A program made the translations under genes and the position numbers. The notes beneath the pieces were generated by a model, which was not told where the DNA came from, ran no database searches, and saw only the letters and a program-made list of their open reading frames with translations. A stretch of DNA of 64,000 nucleotides from Cycas panzhihuaensis (lineage: Eukaryota > Cycadophyta). The first letter of the stretch is position 1. The number at the start of each line of letters is the position of its first letter. The stretch is from assembly GCA_023213395.1 (NCBI GenBank), contig CM041465.1, forward strand, positions 100,571,741 through 100,635,740. The letters run 5' to 3'. Below, piece after piece: positions 29,400-40,944 of the stretch.

Positions 29400-32300
29400 C
29401 CCTTCATCATCTTTTCTGCAAGCCAAGAGAAGTCAAACACCATTTGAACTTCTCTAATGGTACTAGTTTTGTGAATATATCAGCATAATTCTGATTGGTG
29501 TAAATCTTCTCAAGTGCCACTCCACCTACTTCCACAACCTATCTAACAAAATGGTACTTAAGAGTAATATGCTTTGTTCTACTGTGATAAGCTAGATTCT
29601 TGGCTAAGTAAATGGCACTTTGACTGTCACAAAATACCTTTACATTTTCCTCTCTCCTTCTAAGCTCAACCAATAGACCCTATAACCAGATTGCTTCTTT
29701 ATAAGCATGTGCTACAGTAATATATTCAGCTTCCATGGTTGACTATACAATTGTGCTCTACAATTTGGACATCCAACTAACTAGACCATTTACAAGAGTA
29801 AAAACATAACCTGAAGTAGACCTTCTTTTGTCTAAATCTCCTGTAAAGTCTGAATCGACATATCCATAAACTTGATTACTTGTACCTCCAAAGGTGATGC
29901 AGTAGTCACTCATGCACCCATTTCACTCCAACCCAATGTTCCTTTCCTAGATTTTCCATAAATCTACTAACTACACCAACTACATGTGAAATATCAGGTC
30001 TTGTACATACCATGGCATACATCAAATTTCCTACTGCACTGGCATAAGGCACATAAGACATATAAGCCTTTTCTTCTTCACTACTAGGACTCATATTCGA
30101 AGAAAGCTTGAAATGGGAAGTCAATAGGATACTCACTGGTTTCACATTTGCCATCCCAAACCTGGTTAGCACCTTCTCTATATATTTCTGCTGTGATAAC
30201 CATAGCTTACCACTTTTCCTGTATCTATGTATCTCCATGCCTAAGATTTATTTTGTAGCTCTAGATCCTTCATATCAAAAGTCCTAGCCAATTAAGCCTT
30301 TGGCTTATTGATTTCTTCCATGCTCTTGCTTGCAACTAGCATGTCATCAACATATAATACCAAGATAATGAATAAGCCATTATCCATAAATTTAAAGTAA
30401 ACACAATGATCATACTCACTTCTTTTGAAAATTTGGCTCTCCATGAAGGTATCAAACTTCTTGTACCACTACTTGGGTGATTACGTCAGGCCATATAATG
30501 ATTTCCTAAGCCTGCAAATAAGTCTTTTCCTGCCATCTTGTACAAACCCTTCTGGTTGATCCATATAGATCTCCTCATCTAAATCTCCATGTAGAAAAGT
30601 TATTTTTACATCTAACTGCTCCAAATCTAAATCGAGATAAGCAACCAATGCTAACATCACTCAAACTTAAACAAGTTTAACAACTGGTGAAAAGATATCA
30701 TGAAAGTCAATACCTGCTTTCTGTGTAAAACCTTTAGCCACCGCCTTGCCTCAGATTTATCAACCTTTCCATCAACATATGTTTTCCTTTTGAAAACCCA
30801 CCTGCAATCAACAGTCTTCCTGCCATGTGGAAGTTCTACCAAGTCCCATGAATTATTTTCCTTCAAAGCATCTATCTCTTCCTGCATAGCCCTTATCTAT
30901 TGCTCACCATAGATATCATCTACTGCTTCCTGATAACATGTTGGCTCACCATCATTAGAAACTAAAGTAATAGAAATAGAAGGGTTGTACCTGTCAGGTG
31001 GATGACTAACTCATGTAGATCTTCTAACTTTTGGCATAGGAGTGTCCACATATTCTTACAAATCTGCTGCTGATTCATCTTCAGAAAGATCTTCATGCTC
31101 TTCTGATTCCACAGATCGTTGCATTTCAAGCTTGACTTGTTGATGTTCAACTTGTTGCTCTTATTTCATTTCAACTTCTCCACTATCTAATTTTACAACG
31201 AGAGATTCATTAAATATGACATCTCTGTTAATGGTGATTTTATGGGCAGTAGGATCCCATAACCTATATCCCTTCACACCATCCTTATCACCATAACCAA
31301 TAAAGATATATCTCTTGGATTTTGGGTCTAACTTTGAACGTTTACTTTTGTCAGTCTAGGCATAAGCATCATAACCAAAAACTTTTACATTTGAATAATC
31401 ATATGGATGTCTAGTCCATACCTCTTCAGGAATCTTGCAATCTATTGCAAGTGATGGTGACCTATTTACCAGATAGTAAGTTATTTAAATAGCTTTTGCC
31501 CACAATCCCTACTCCACTCCTGCATTACTTAGCATGCTTCTTGCTCTTTCTAAGAGTGTCCTATTCATGCACTTAGCAATGCCATTTTGCTGCGAAGTAT
31601 AGCTAGCGGTCTTGTGTCTTTCGATCCCAGCTTCTCTATAATAATTCTCAAATTCCAAAGAGTTAAACTTACCTCTATTGTCAGTTCTTAAACATTTGAT
31701 TGTCTTACCAGTGTTATTCTCAACTAGAGCCTTGAACTACTTAAACACACTAAACACTTCAGATTTCCTTTTCAAAAAATAGACCCATGCCTTCCTAGAG
31801 TAATCATCTATAAATGTGACAAAATACAATAATCCTCCATAAGACATTTTAGGGGCTGGTCCCCATACATCTGAATGTATGCAATTTGGAAACACCTTAT
31901 TCATGTGGCAAGAACAACTTTTTTCTAAAAACATAATGTTTACAGAAATCCAAGTCTAAAAGCTGCAAGTTAGGAAGCAACTTATGGTTTAGTAGCACCT
32001 TAAGTCCTTTCTCGCTCATGTGCCCAAGTCTCTGATGCCACAACTAAGCTAGATCTTCTGCAGTCTTTAATGCTGTAGCTGCGTGGCTAACATCTGTACT
32101 TCCCACTAAAATATAAAGATTTCCTTTTTTTAAGGCTTTCATAAAAACCAATGCGCCCTTTAACACCTTTAGGACTCCTTCATGACTTGTGTGCTTAAAA
32201 CCACCCAAACCTAATTCACCCATGGAAATCATATTCCTTTTCAAATCAAGTACATGTTTAACCTCAACTAATGTTCTGACTACCCCATTGAACATCTTAA

Positions 32301-33297
32301 TTCTGATGCTACCAATGCCCACTGTCTTACAAGAACCTTCGTTTCTCATAAGCACATCACCACCATCAAGAGGTTGGTATGATGAGAACCAACTCTGATG
32401 TGGACATATGTGGTGCAAAGCACTTGAATCTAATAACCAGTCATGGTGATAATGAGAAACATTATAAGTGACCAAGACATCATCATCCATACCTTGATTT
32501 GACTCCACATGATTCGTCTCCTTGGCAGGATCTTCGTTTTTCTGGAACTCTTTCCTTTTGTAACAATCCTTCTTAAGGTGACTGGTCTTATTACAATGCC
32601 AACACCTGAGCTTACTCTTTTTGCTCTTTGACTTGGACCTCGATGTATCCCTAGAGTTTTGTCCTCTCTCAAACATTCTACCCCTTACTGTCATGGCTTC
32701 TGGTATGGAGGTTTCAAGACTAGACTTCCTCCGTACTTCTTCCATTAGCAAAACACTCATAATAGAATCATATTCCAATTCATATGTAGTGCTAAAACTA
32801 ATTGAGGTGACAATATTATTCTAAGATTTAGGTAATGAGCATAACAGGGTAACAGCCTTGTCCTCATCCTCAATTTTAACATCGATACTAGTCAATTGAC
32901 AAATAAGAGTATTAAAAATATTTAAATGATCAGCAATTTTTGTACCTTCCTTCATCCGTAATGAGTATAGTTGCCTCTTCAGGAAGATTCAATTCGTTAC
33001 TAATTTGGTCATATACAAGCCTTCCAACTGGGTCTATAATCCTATTGATGTCTACTCCCCTGCGATGTTAAACAAAACTTAATCTGCCAAGCACAATTGT
33101 ATTATGCTATGTGCCTTCTTATCTAAATCATCCCATTCATCATCATCCATCCTTATGGGTTTCTTCGATTTTCCTGCAAGGGCTTTGTACAAACCCTACT
33201 GTACAAGAATATCATATGCTTTTAGTTTCCACAACTCAAAGTTATTCTTTCCATTGAATTTCTCCACCTTGAACTTTGCACCTACTAGTTTCACTAT
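29400..33297 (-). pseudogene. Copia 2 gag-pol
   Basis: Read on the minus strand. Gag begins at 33,297, where ATG has become ATA (then KLVGAKFKVEKFNG). The knuckle CWHCNKTSHLKKDC at about 32,612-32,571 is the only intact CX2CX4HX4C copia knuckle in the window. Protease DWLLDSSALHHIC is at 32,443-32,405 (Gly of the DSG motif replaced). Integrase has [11 protein letters not shown] at about 31,820. RT has YVDDMLVASKSM at about 30,355-30,318, then the thumb segment 30,238-29,906. RNase H remnants occupy 29,900-29,420. The 244-codon stretch 32,778-32,044 is the longest open copia frame here. Broken overall by TAG and TGA stops. Confidence 0.93.
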
Positions 33298-33351
33298 TTG
33301 GTGTAGAAAAGCCGACACTAAAACCTTCACAAACTTGCTGTAAGAAAAAGA

Positions 33352-33366
33352 GTGGCTCTGATACCA
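33352..33366 (-). other. Copia 2 primer binding site
   Basis: Plus strand GTGGCTCTGATACCA, the reverse complement of TGGTATCAGAGCCAC, two bases from the LTR end. Confidence 0.92.
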
Positions 33367-33368
33367 GT

Positions 33369-33775
33369 TGTTGAGAATATAAGGTCCCAAACCTTTTAAC
33401 CGCCACCAAGATCTATTGCATTCTTACAACTAGTTATAGAAATTGAAACTTAAAATTACATGCAAGTTCTAAAATCAGAGATTATATAATAACATGAAAA
33501 TTAAAGCCAAACATCATATATGCACCTGATATAACATGATAAAACCCTAGCGCAGGTCGGGGAAATATCCACACAGAAAGGTATCGATTTTATTATCAGA
33601 GAATGGAGAAACAAGACATCTCGCCATGAGTACTCTCAGGAATAATAACCAGCTGCCGCCTTCTTCACAGTACATTATATTACATACAACATAATAAGAA
33701 AAGCCCTAAACCGGGCTACATAAGAGGGACATCTAGGGCATAAATCTCAATCGTAGAATTTAAGGTATTTGTATC
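33369..33775 (-). repeat. Copia 2 5' LTR, R/U5 side
   Basis: First piece of the LTR split by element E. It ends with GTATC (33,771-33,775), duplicated at 43,427-43,431. Without the insertion, GGTATTTGTATC joins GAACAACC, as in the intact LTRs. Confidence 0.93.
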
Positions 33776-36269
33776 TGAAACGCTCTCCGCGGGGCAATGA
33801 CCCAACGTCTAGCAGGGAAGGGCATAAAAATAATATTCTAAGCAAGCTAGAAAGCGAGGATCATACCTCACAGGACATCCGTGCGCCGGAGCGCTGCACG
33901 GATCGCAAGGTGCCCGGTTGCTTCGGTGGCCGCAAGGCGAGACCTTCCTACCCTTCGGATGGCCGGGAAGGGAAAAGGAACCTCGCGCGTCACGGCTTCT
34001 CAAGGCAACGAGAAGGCAACGAGGGGGGCAACCAACCAAATATGTAAAAGGGTATGGTATAAGTGCAATTTAAGGGTGTGTAAATGGGTCCTCTACTACT
34101 ACGTTATGCAATGTAATAAAGTAATACGAGAAAACAAATGTAAAATAAACAGTTATTGTTTCCTTTTTCTTTTATATTCCTTTACCTATCAAAGTAAATG
34201 CAAAGAGACATAAAAGCATAAAGAAAATACGAGAGATACGTGGAAAATACCTGGATATGGCATCCGAGTAGAAACGCAGGTTCCCCTCCTCGGTTGCGCT
34301 CCTCCTCTTCGTCCTCCGCGCATGCAACGTCGATCGAAGACAATGAAGGGGGTTCACTTACCTCCCCGAGAGCATGCAAGGACTAAATAAACTGAAAGAA
34401 CGGAAAGTGAAGCTCAAAACAAGAAGGGGGAAGAATACTGCAGAGCCGACCCAAGAATCAGGTTGATCTCACGCGCCACTCCCTCTTAAGTGACCTCACA
34501 AGACAAACAGAAGAACGCCTCCTCCTGGGAGAGAGGCTACTGGCACGACAAGATATATATGTATATACCGAAAATGAAATCAATTAAGCTAGAAAAATGT
34601 AGTTAAGCACCAACATATAGCGAAAATGAAACAAGGTCACATGATAAATATATGCGACCGTCAGACACTATAAAACGCACCAAATGGGATTGAGTGTAGC
34701 CTCGGGATGGCTAACTCACCCACGAGAGGTCTCCACAGGGTATAGGGAAAACGATGCTAGCATGCAACAAGATGAGTCACGTAGTAACAAATTTCCTACA
34801 CCAAGAGGGAAACTCAACCCAACTCTCCAAGGCTTCCCTAGCTCCGTTTCCTAAGAAAGCACGGGTGCTAAAGGGAGAGAGGACAAGGGACGAAACCCTT
34901 GGGGAGAAGGACGGCAATGGGGGACGGAACCCCGCCTACCTCCCTCAAATCCTCGTGAAAACCCTTTATGTCGGCTAGCTTAGAAAATGGCGAAAGAGGA
35001 GGCTAAGAGGGGGAGGATGGGTTTCAAGGAAATACAAGAAAATGTGCCTAACCTAGGGCAGCACTCTAGTAAGCCACAACTACTAAGATTACTTGTATCA
35101 AACGGCCAAGAGAATCTCAAAGGAAGTGCATGCAAAAGGGAGGAAAGAATTTGCAAGCAAAACAATGAAGAAAACAAGCAAAAAGCACCAACAAGAGACA
35201 ATAAATACCTTGAATGGAGAAGAATAAGTGCATGTAGGTGCTTGGCCACTTGGAGGAGCAGCCCAAGCAATGTCCAAGAGGTGGTGTTGAATGTCCTTTG
35301 CAAGAGAGTAGAAGAGTAGAGCTTCATGCAAGTTGAGCGCTTGAAGAGGGGTCTTTGAAGTGGTCTTTTGGTGAAGAAAACCTCTTGAAGCTTTGGGTAT
35401 TTGTGGAGAGGAGTGGTGCTTGCAATGGAGCTCCGTAGGGGGCAGCAATGGCCCTACAACTCCAGCTGGTAATGGCCCACTTCACCTCTATCCCACTGCT
35501 GTAGAAGAAGTTCTCTTGTTCACTATTTCTTTGCCTTGTCTCTTTGTGGAGAAGTTGCTCTAGAAAACTTGAAAAATGAAGTGAAGAATGAAGCAAATGA
35601 GTAAGAAAAAGGCTTTTATGCCTTGGGCATAGTAAGTGAACGTTGGGGGCCTTGGGCGCCCAATCAGATGAGCCACGCCAGCTCACAAAAACGCGCCATC
35701 GTCAGTGGTTCCTCTTTTTCAAATTTTAAGCGTCTGCATCAAGAAACTCCGCGGTACCGCCTAGTTTACCGCGGTACAGACCCGAAATTCAAAAAAGAGA
35801 AAAATATAACTTGAAAATCAGGTTTTTGGTGAAGTCAAAAGCTAGGCATGAAATACATCAATTAGGAGAAGGCCTAGGCAGTAGGCAAGTACTCATAGTG
35901 GTGCAAAGAGCCCTAACTAAGGGTTAAACCGGGCTTAGGAAGGACTTGCAACACAAATGGCATGTGGTAACAAGAATAAACAAGTTGGCAAAAGCATCCC
36001 GAAAGACCATGGAGACATCGTGAGTGGTTGCACGCCATACGGGGTATCGCATTCGCTGATGAATGCCCCCGCTGTGAGTCGTCATAGGCTGAAGGGTGCC
36101 GTTAGGCACATGCATTATGGACAGGTAGTCAAACGAATGCATGTAGGCAGGCATATGTCAATCAAACTATTCTAAATTACTCCAGCACTCATAAGTAAGA
36201 AAAGTAAGAACCAATACCTAAACAAACCTGTGTCAATGGGTCTCGAATCCATTCCCATTAGCCGGAACA
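33776..36269 (-). repeat. Element E 3' LTR
   Basis: 2,494 bp, plus-strand ends TGAAACGCTCTCC and CCGGAACA. It contains the TATA-like element (35,611-35,622), CCGCGGTACCGCC and TACCGCGGTAC repeats (35,750-35,780) and a 16-bp TA seed (34,552-34,567) where B-type LTRs carry the long microsatellite. ORFs on both strands recur in the partner LTR but are non-coding LTR sequence. Confidence 0.93.
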
Positions 36270-36639
36270 TCGCCTCGGCGTGAGCCTCACCGCTTAAGCG
36301 TAATGTGATGGCGAATGCTGACAATCAAAAGTATGAGTAGCACATGCATAGATATATATATAAAAGCAATCAAGAGCAGCACGTGATCCAAGGGTGTAGG
36401 CAAGTGTCATGGCGGAACGCTTGGACAAGGGAGACAGAGACAAGGACAACGTAGGGACTGCCTACGCGTCGTCTAATCATCGACCTAGAACTGAGGTAAG
36501 CGAAAGGGATGCCCCGCTGTCGCGATGTGACGTGAAGTGAAAAAGGCATCCGACAAAGCAAAGCAGGTATAACTAACTAACAGCACTGGAGGCTTGGGCA
36601 TGGGTCAACCGGGCAAGTCTCAAGGGCGGTCATCTAGAA

Positions 36640-37005
36640 GAGGGAGGCGATGCTCAAGGATGAGGCGGACGAGGCTGTCGGCCTCAGCGTTGAGGTGCCT
36701 CGGAATATGCTGAATATGTAAATTTTGTAAATATGTAGATGCGTGTGTTTTCTTCCATGTATGGCCATATGTCTAACAGGAGCGCATACATCCACCATAA
36801 GCAGAGGTGATCGAGAGGTGTGAGGTTAGAAATAGAGCGACATACACGTCCACGGGGGAGCATAGCGGAATATGCAAAGGAAACAACAGGTAGGAGAAGG
36901 GAGTGACGATACTCCATGACGTCATCCTAGTTAGGGGATGCCCAAATAGGAGGACAAAGGTTCCCAAGAGTACACGGGAACGCGGGTTCCGCGAGAGGAA
37001 CCGGA
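36640..37005 (-). pseudogene. Extra (RVT_3-like) RNase H remnant of element E
   Basis: On the minus strand it begins GSSRG near 37,003-36,989. It ends HIPRHLNAEADSLVRLILEH (about 36,705-36,645), a typical end of the plant RVT_3/archaeal-like RNase H domain. The middle is frameshifted and only the N-N-E-A-E-Y region is vaguely visible (near 36,915). Compared with the intact copy at 56,550-56,993 the order is the same. The flanks 36,270-36,639 and 37,006-37,488 show no recognisable domain. The PPT next to the 3' LTR is reduced to GCCGAGGCGA. Confidence 0.55.
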
Positions 37006-37488
37006 AGAAGAAACGAGAATCCATCTTAAATTGCCATTCAACCCGTGGTTGGGAGGAATGGAAACAATTTAAAATGGTAGTTTAGGCCTGCTTTGAGCAA
37101 GAAGAGAGGAAGAGGTGTGCCTAGACCCTATAAAGGTAGGGGTAGTCACACGCAGGGTAGGAGATAGGTGACGAAGAGTAGGTCCAGTATCGCTAGGCCT
37201 ACTAGTAAACTTACTATGGTCGGAACCAGACGAGCGTAACGGACTTGGCATATGACGGATCGCGTGGCAGGGTTGCATACGAGTAAGAGTGGATTTAGTC
37301 CGAGGTAAGGATCTAGAGCATGAAGAAGAAGTGCCTCTACGAGTGGCTCGTCGACGTGGGCGCCTACGTGGGACCGCTCGAGGAGGCCGAGAAGGTAAAA
37401 TGAATGGCCAGTTCAGGACCAGCGGCTTGGGAGCCAATGTAGAATGAGGAAGAGCGGGAATATCCGATCGAGATATTCCCCTAGGTGC

Positions 37489-38400
37489 TCACGAAACCAG
37501 GGTGACACGTCGAGGAGAGGGCCCATAACCCTCGCTATCCGAATCAGAATCACTCGTGGCAGCTAAGCAATCAGAATCGCTTATGTTAATAGGAGCAAAC
37601 CTAACTAGGTTTGGCTCATGACATGGCATAGGGTCCGACTGATGAAGGTCGGTCTCCTGAAACAAAGGTCCCACGGAAGGGGTAGCCTCCTCGTGATCAC
37701 TATCTTCATCATCGAAACACTGGCAGTCGGATGAGAGGTGTGAGACAAAGATAGGCCCACGAGCGACAACTTTAACTTGCCCTCCTTCGACAAATTTAAG
37801 TTGCCCCCATTGTGTGGAGTGATTGCTCCCATCCGGGTCGAGCCATGGTTGGCCCAACAAGAGGTTGTACTCACGTCAACATCGAGTACAAAGAACCGAT
37901 GAAACAGCTTTTCCCTCCTAAGGTGAGGGATAGGAGATCGCCCCAGAGGGACTTCGCAGTCCCATCATACCCTTGGCATTTCCAAGGGATAGACTCAAGA
38001 GCTACTATGCCTAGCTCCTTGAGCATACGCTCAGTATATTGCTAACCGAGGAGCCATTGTCTATAATGGTCCTCTTTATGATACTGATCGGGAGTGTCAA
38101 TGGTAATGACGAATCGGGTAATGCAAAAGCTTCTCCCACTTGCTGGGAGATGGGAGATCTCTGGGATCAAATGAAATGATAGGTGGTCCATGAGAGGTAG
38201 CACCTATCGCATGGATGGAAGCATCTTGTTGGCCAAGAGCTTCAAGAAGAAGAGCACGCTGCTCAGGGCAGCTTCTCAAAACGTCCATTAAGGACATTCC
38301 CGCAGCGACGGTGTAGAGCTCGTCAACGATAGAAAAGGGCTTACCCTTCCCTGTGGGTTCGGTAAGCGCCCTTCTAAAGTCGAATCTACCCAAGGCACGG
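37489..38400 (-). pseudogene. Element E protease region
   Basis: Linker GKGKPFSIVDELYTVAAG (38,345 downwards), then TIIDNGSSVSNIL with the catalytic D-N-G-S-S encoded at 38,061-38,047. ELGIVALESIPW follows, then LLGQPWLDPDG and QLKFVEGG (ORF 37,860-37,489) and an acidic Asp/Ser-rich tail (SDSDSDSEG). This is the retropepsin-like domain of Tat elements. A frameshift near 37,870 separates the active-site part from the LLGQPWLD part. Otherwise it is the best-kept protease in the window. Confidence 0.8.
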
Positions 38401-38599
38401 AATAGTCTTGGGAAGCGAGGAATCTCAAGGAACGGCTCCTAAGAGGATCAGGGTGAGATGTGGATGAAGAGGCACCGACTGCCTCTTTAACAGCTTGGGA
38501 CCGGGTTAAGGCATATAACGAGGTGGTCTCAAGTAATTGGACAACCTTCTTTCCTCAGAAGGACCGCCAAGGTGATGGAGCTCGGCGGTGGGAGCGCAA

Positions 38600-40771
38600 G
38601 GAAGATGACCTTCGCACACCTTTCCCTCTACCATGCGAAGGCGAGAATCGGGGACCATCCCGATTCTCGATCAGATCTTTGTTGAACATCATGACCACGT
38701 TCCCCATGTTTGGGGAACGGGTCCCTATGAATGGGCTGATCAAGGTTAGGCCTCGATGTTCGCCTAGGGGACGAGTCGCGCGGCGAGGCATCGGGTGGGT
38801 GCTGTGCCCGGCAATGTGAATCGTCATGGAAACATTCTCCGTGGATGGAGCACCACCTCTTCTCAAGGGGAGGGTCGGTCCTCCTTGCTTGAGAAGGTTG
38901 GGTGTTGCCCCCTTTGGGGGGCATCGCCTGAAGTCTGCCGGATGTGTTTATGGGAGGTCGGCGACGAAGGAGGTTGGAGTTTTAACTCCTTCATCGTGCG
39001 CTCAAATGAGCGAATAGCGGAAGTAAGGGGATCTAGGGTCCTCTCAGTCGGATGAGGGGCGGACCTAGCGGGCTGCGAAGGTGTGGTCTCCTTAGTTGGA
39101 GGAGGCGCCTCGCGACGTTGTGAGGGCTTGGGAGGTTTCTTGAGTCCTGCTTGGATCTCAATGGCCTCCAAAGCCAAACACCTCGAGATGGCGGAGTCAC
39201 ACGTGGTCGCCCCCATCTTGAGGACTTCCACATGCACTTCGTATGGCGTATTGACAAGAGATCTCTTCAACTCCTCAGGCAACGTAGCCTTGGTGGAGTG
39301 AAGAAGATCGTGAAAACGTCGCACAAAGTCACAATTCATTTCATCGTGACCTTGTTTAAGTGACAGAAGCGCCTTCATTCCGCTCTCGAATGGGCGAGCT
39401 ACGTCAAAATAGTTGACGAACTCGTCCACTAGCTGCTGGAATGAAGAGATCGAATGGGCAGGAAGGCGGTAAAACCATTTAAGGGCGTCGCCCTGCAAGG
39501 ACCGCGGGAAGAGCTTCATGAGTATATGGTCGTAAGTCAATAATCGATGCACGCCATCGAGAAGTCACAGACATGCTCGGTTGGGTCTTGCGACGAAGTC
39601 CCATCGAATTTGGGAACTTCAGGAGGGTGAGGCGGCAGGTTAGTCCTTAGCACCTCAATAGACAATGGCATCGACCTATAGTCCACGAAGGGACGTGTCC
39701 TCGCTTGGGCTAACGGGTCGACAACCGGTAAAGGAATGGATGGGGGTGGCATACCCATCCCTCCTTGGGAAAAGGCCCCTTGTTGGAAAGGGGGCTGCAG
39801 GTAAAAGCTCTGGAAAAGAGGTACGCTCCCTTGCGATGACGCAGCGATGGGAGCTGCGCTGGACGATAGAAATGGAGGATGAGGGACCGGGTTCTGCCCA
39901 TATGGGCCACTCGTAGGTGGCGCGACCCCATATGGATGCAACGGGTCCACCCCATAAACAGGGAGATGGCTTCCCTTGCCCTGCCCCCAAGGTTGAGCAA
40001 AGGTAACACGGGGCACGTAAAGAGAAGAACCACCAATCGGGTTTTGGACATATGTAGGAGTGGGTCCTACGTGGCTAGCGGCGGCGGCACTAGTAGGACC
40101 ACGAGGCCTACTAGGGAATGTATGCATCACGTTCGAAGGTGGCGCGTGCGTTTGGCTAGGGCATGGCATGCTAACCCTGAGTTGAGGCAAAGACACGCCG
40201 CAAATGGGCCCTGAGGGAGTAGGACCACACCGAACAAAGGCGCAACACTTGCCTTAGGAGCCGGGGTAGATACGCGTGGACGGCGCGCAGTGTGAGCGCC
40301 GATCGTTGTAGATGACGCAGCATGGACGAAGAGGATGCCACGCTGCGTAGCATTTCGCGAACCACCCAGAGGCGGTTGGCGGCGCTGAAAGCACTCGCTA
40401 AGCGCCTCGATCGCGTCGGAACTGCGTCGAGATCGAAGGGACTTCAAAGTAGGGATCCTTCTGACGCCTCGTAAGGCTTGCCAGTAGGGTGGTGAGTCTC
40501 GTGAGGGTCCGAATCATCCGCCGCCGAGCCAAGGCTGAAAGTCATCCGGGTGGAAATGGTCATCTGGGTAGTAAATGGAATCATTGCCCTCATGGGCGGA
40601 TTCTGGAACGGACGAAGGGAACTCCTGAGTTCCTAAAGCTATGGGACGGTATGCCCAATCAGAAGGATAACCTTCCATGGTCGAATCGGGATTCGACGAT
40701 GGAGAGGGACGAGACGCTCGGTCTTCCAACGATGGCGGCAAGCCTCGCAAGCGACGCGAGAAACGTCGCAT
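38600..40771 (-). pseudogene. Element E gag, nearly intact
   Basis: N-terminus MRRFSRRLRG at 40,771, chosen because copy B has a matching start, then MEGYPSDWAYRP. A Pro/Ser-rich segment with YGVDPLHPYG lies in 40,196-39,537, and the gag core in 39,552-38,863 (GDALKWFYRLPAHS, RRFHDLLHSTKATLPEEL). The zinc knuckle CSIHGECFHDDSHC, a CX2HX4HX4C type, is at 38,852-38,811. One missing G at about 39,540 (TGG read as TG) splits two long frames that would otherwise form a gag of at least 440 residues; a second frameshift precedes the knuckle. Capsid protein that packages element RNA. Confidence 0.85.
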
Positions 40772-40924
40772 GCAACGCCTCGCGAGTCGTTAGAAGAGGC
40801 GAGAAGGAAAAGAGAGAAGGTAATGCAAACACGTTAGGGTTCGCCCAACCGAAAATATAGAACGCGAACCTACCTAGAGGCAAGAACACCAACAAGAAGG
40901 GGAAGCGGATTTAGCTCTCTTACT

Positions 40925-40944
40925 GGCCCCCAAGATGGTCGCCA
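40925..40944 (-). other. Element E primer binding site
   Basis: Minus strand TGGCGACCATCTTGGGGGCC, directly adjacent to the 5' LTR end TTTCA. It has the TGGCGAC start usual for plant Tat elements. It identifies the decayed sites at 1,956 and 22,623 by comparison. Confidence 0.8.

Noticed and set aside
33769-34213. ORFs across the left edge of element E (also 40,935-41,250)
   Set aside because: They span the LTR end or primer-site edge and have no family resemblance; chance frames in CpG-rich LTR DNA.
34980-35690. 110-120 codon ORFs on both strands (repeated at 42,136-42,903)
   Set aside because: They lie in the two LTRs of element E, overlap on both strands and differ by frame between the LTR copies; non-coding LTR sequence.
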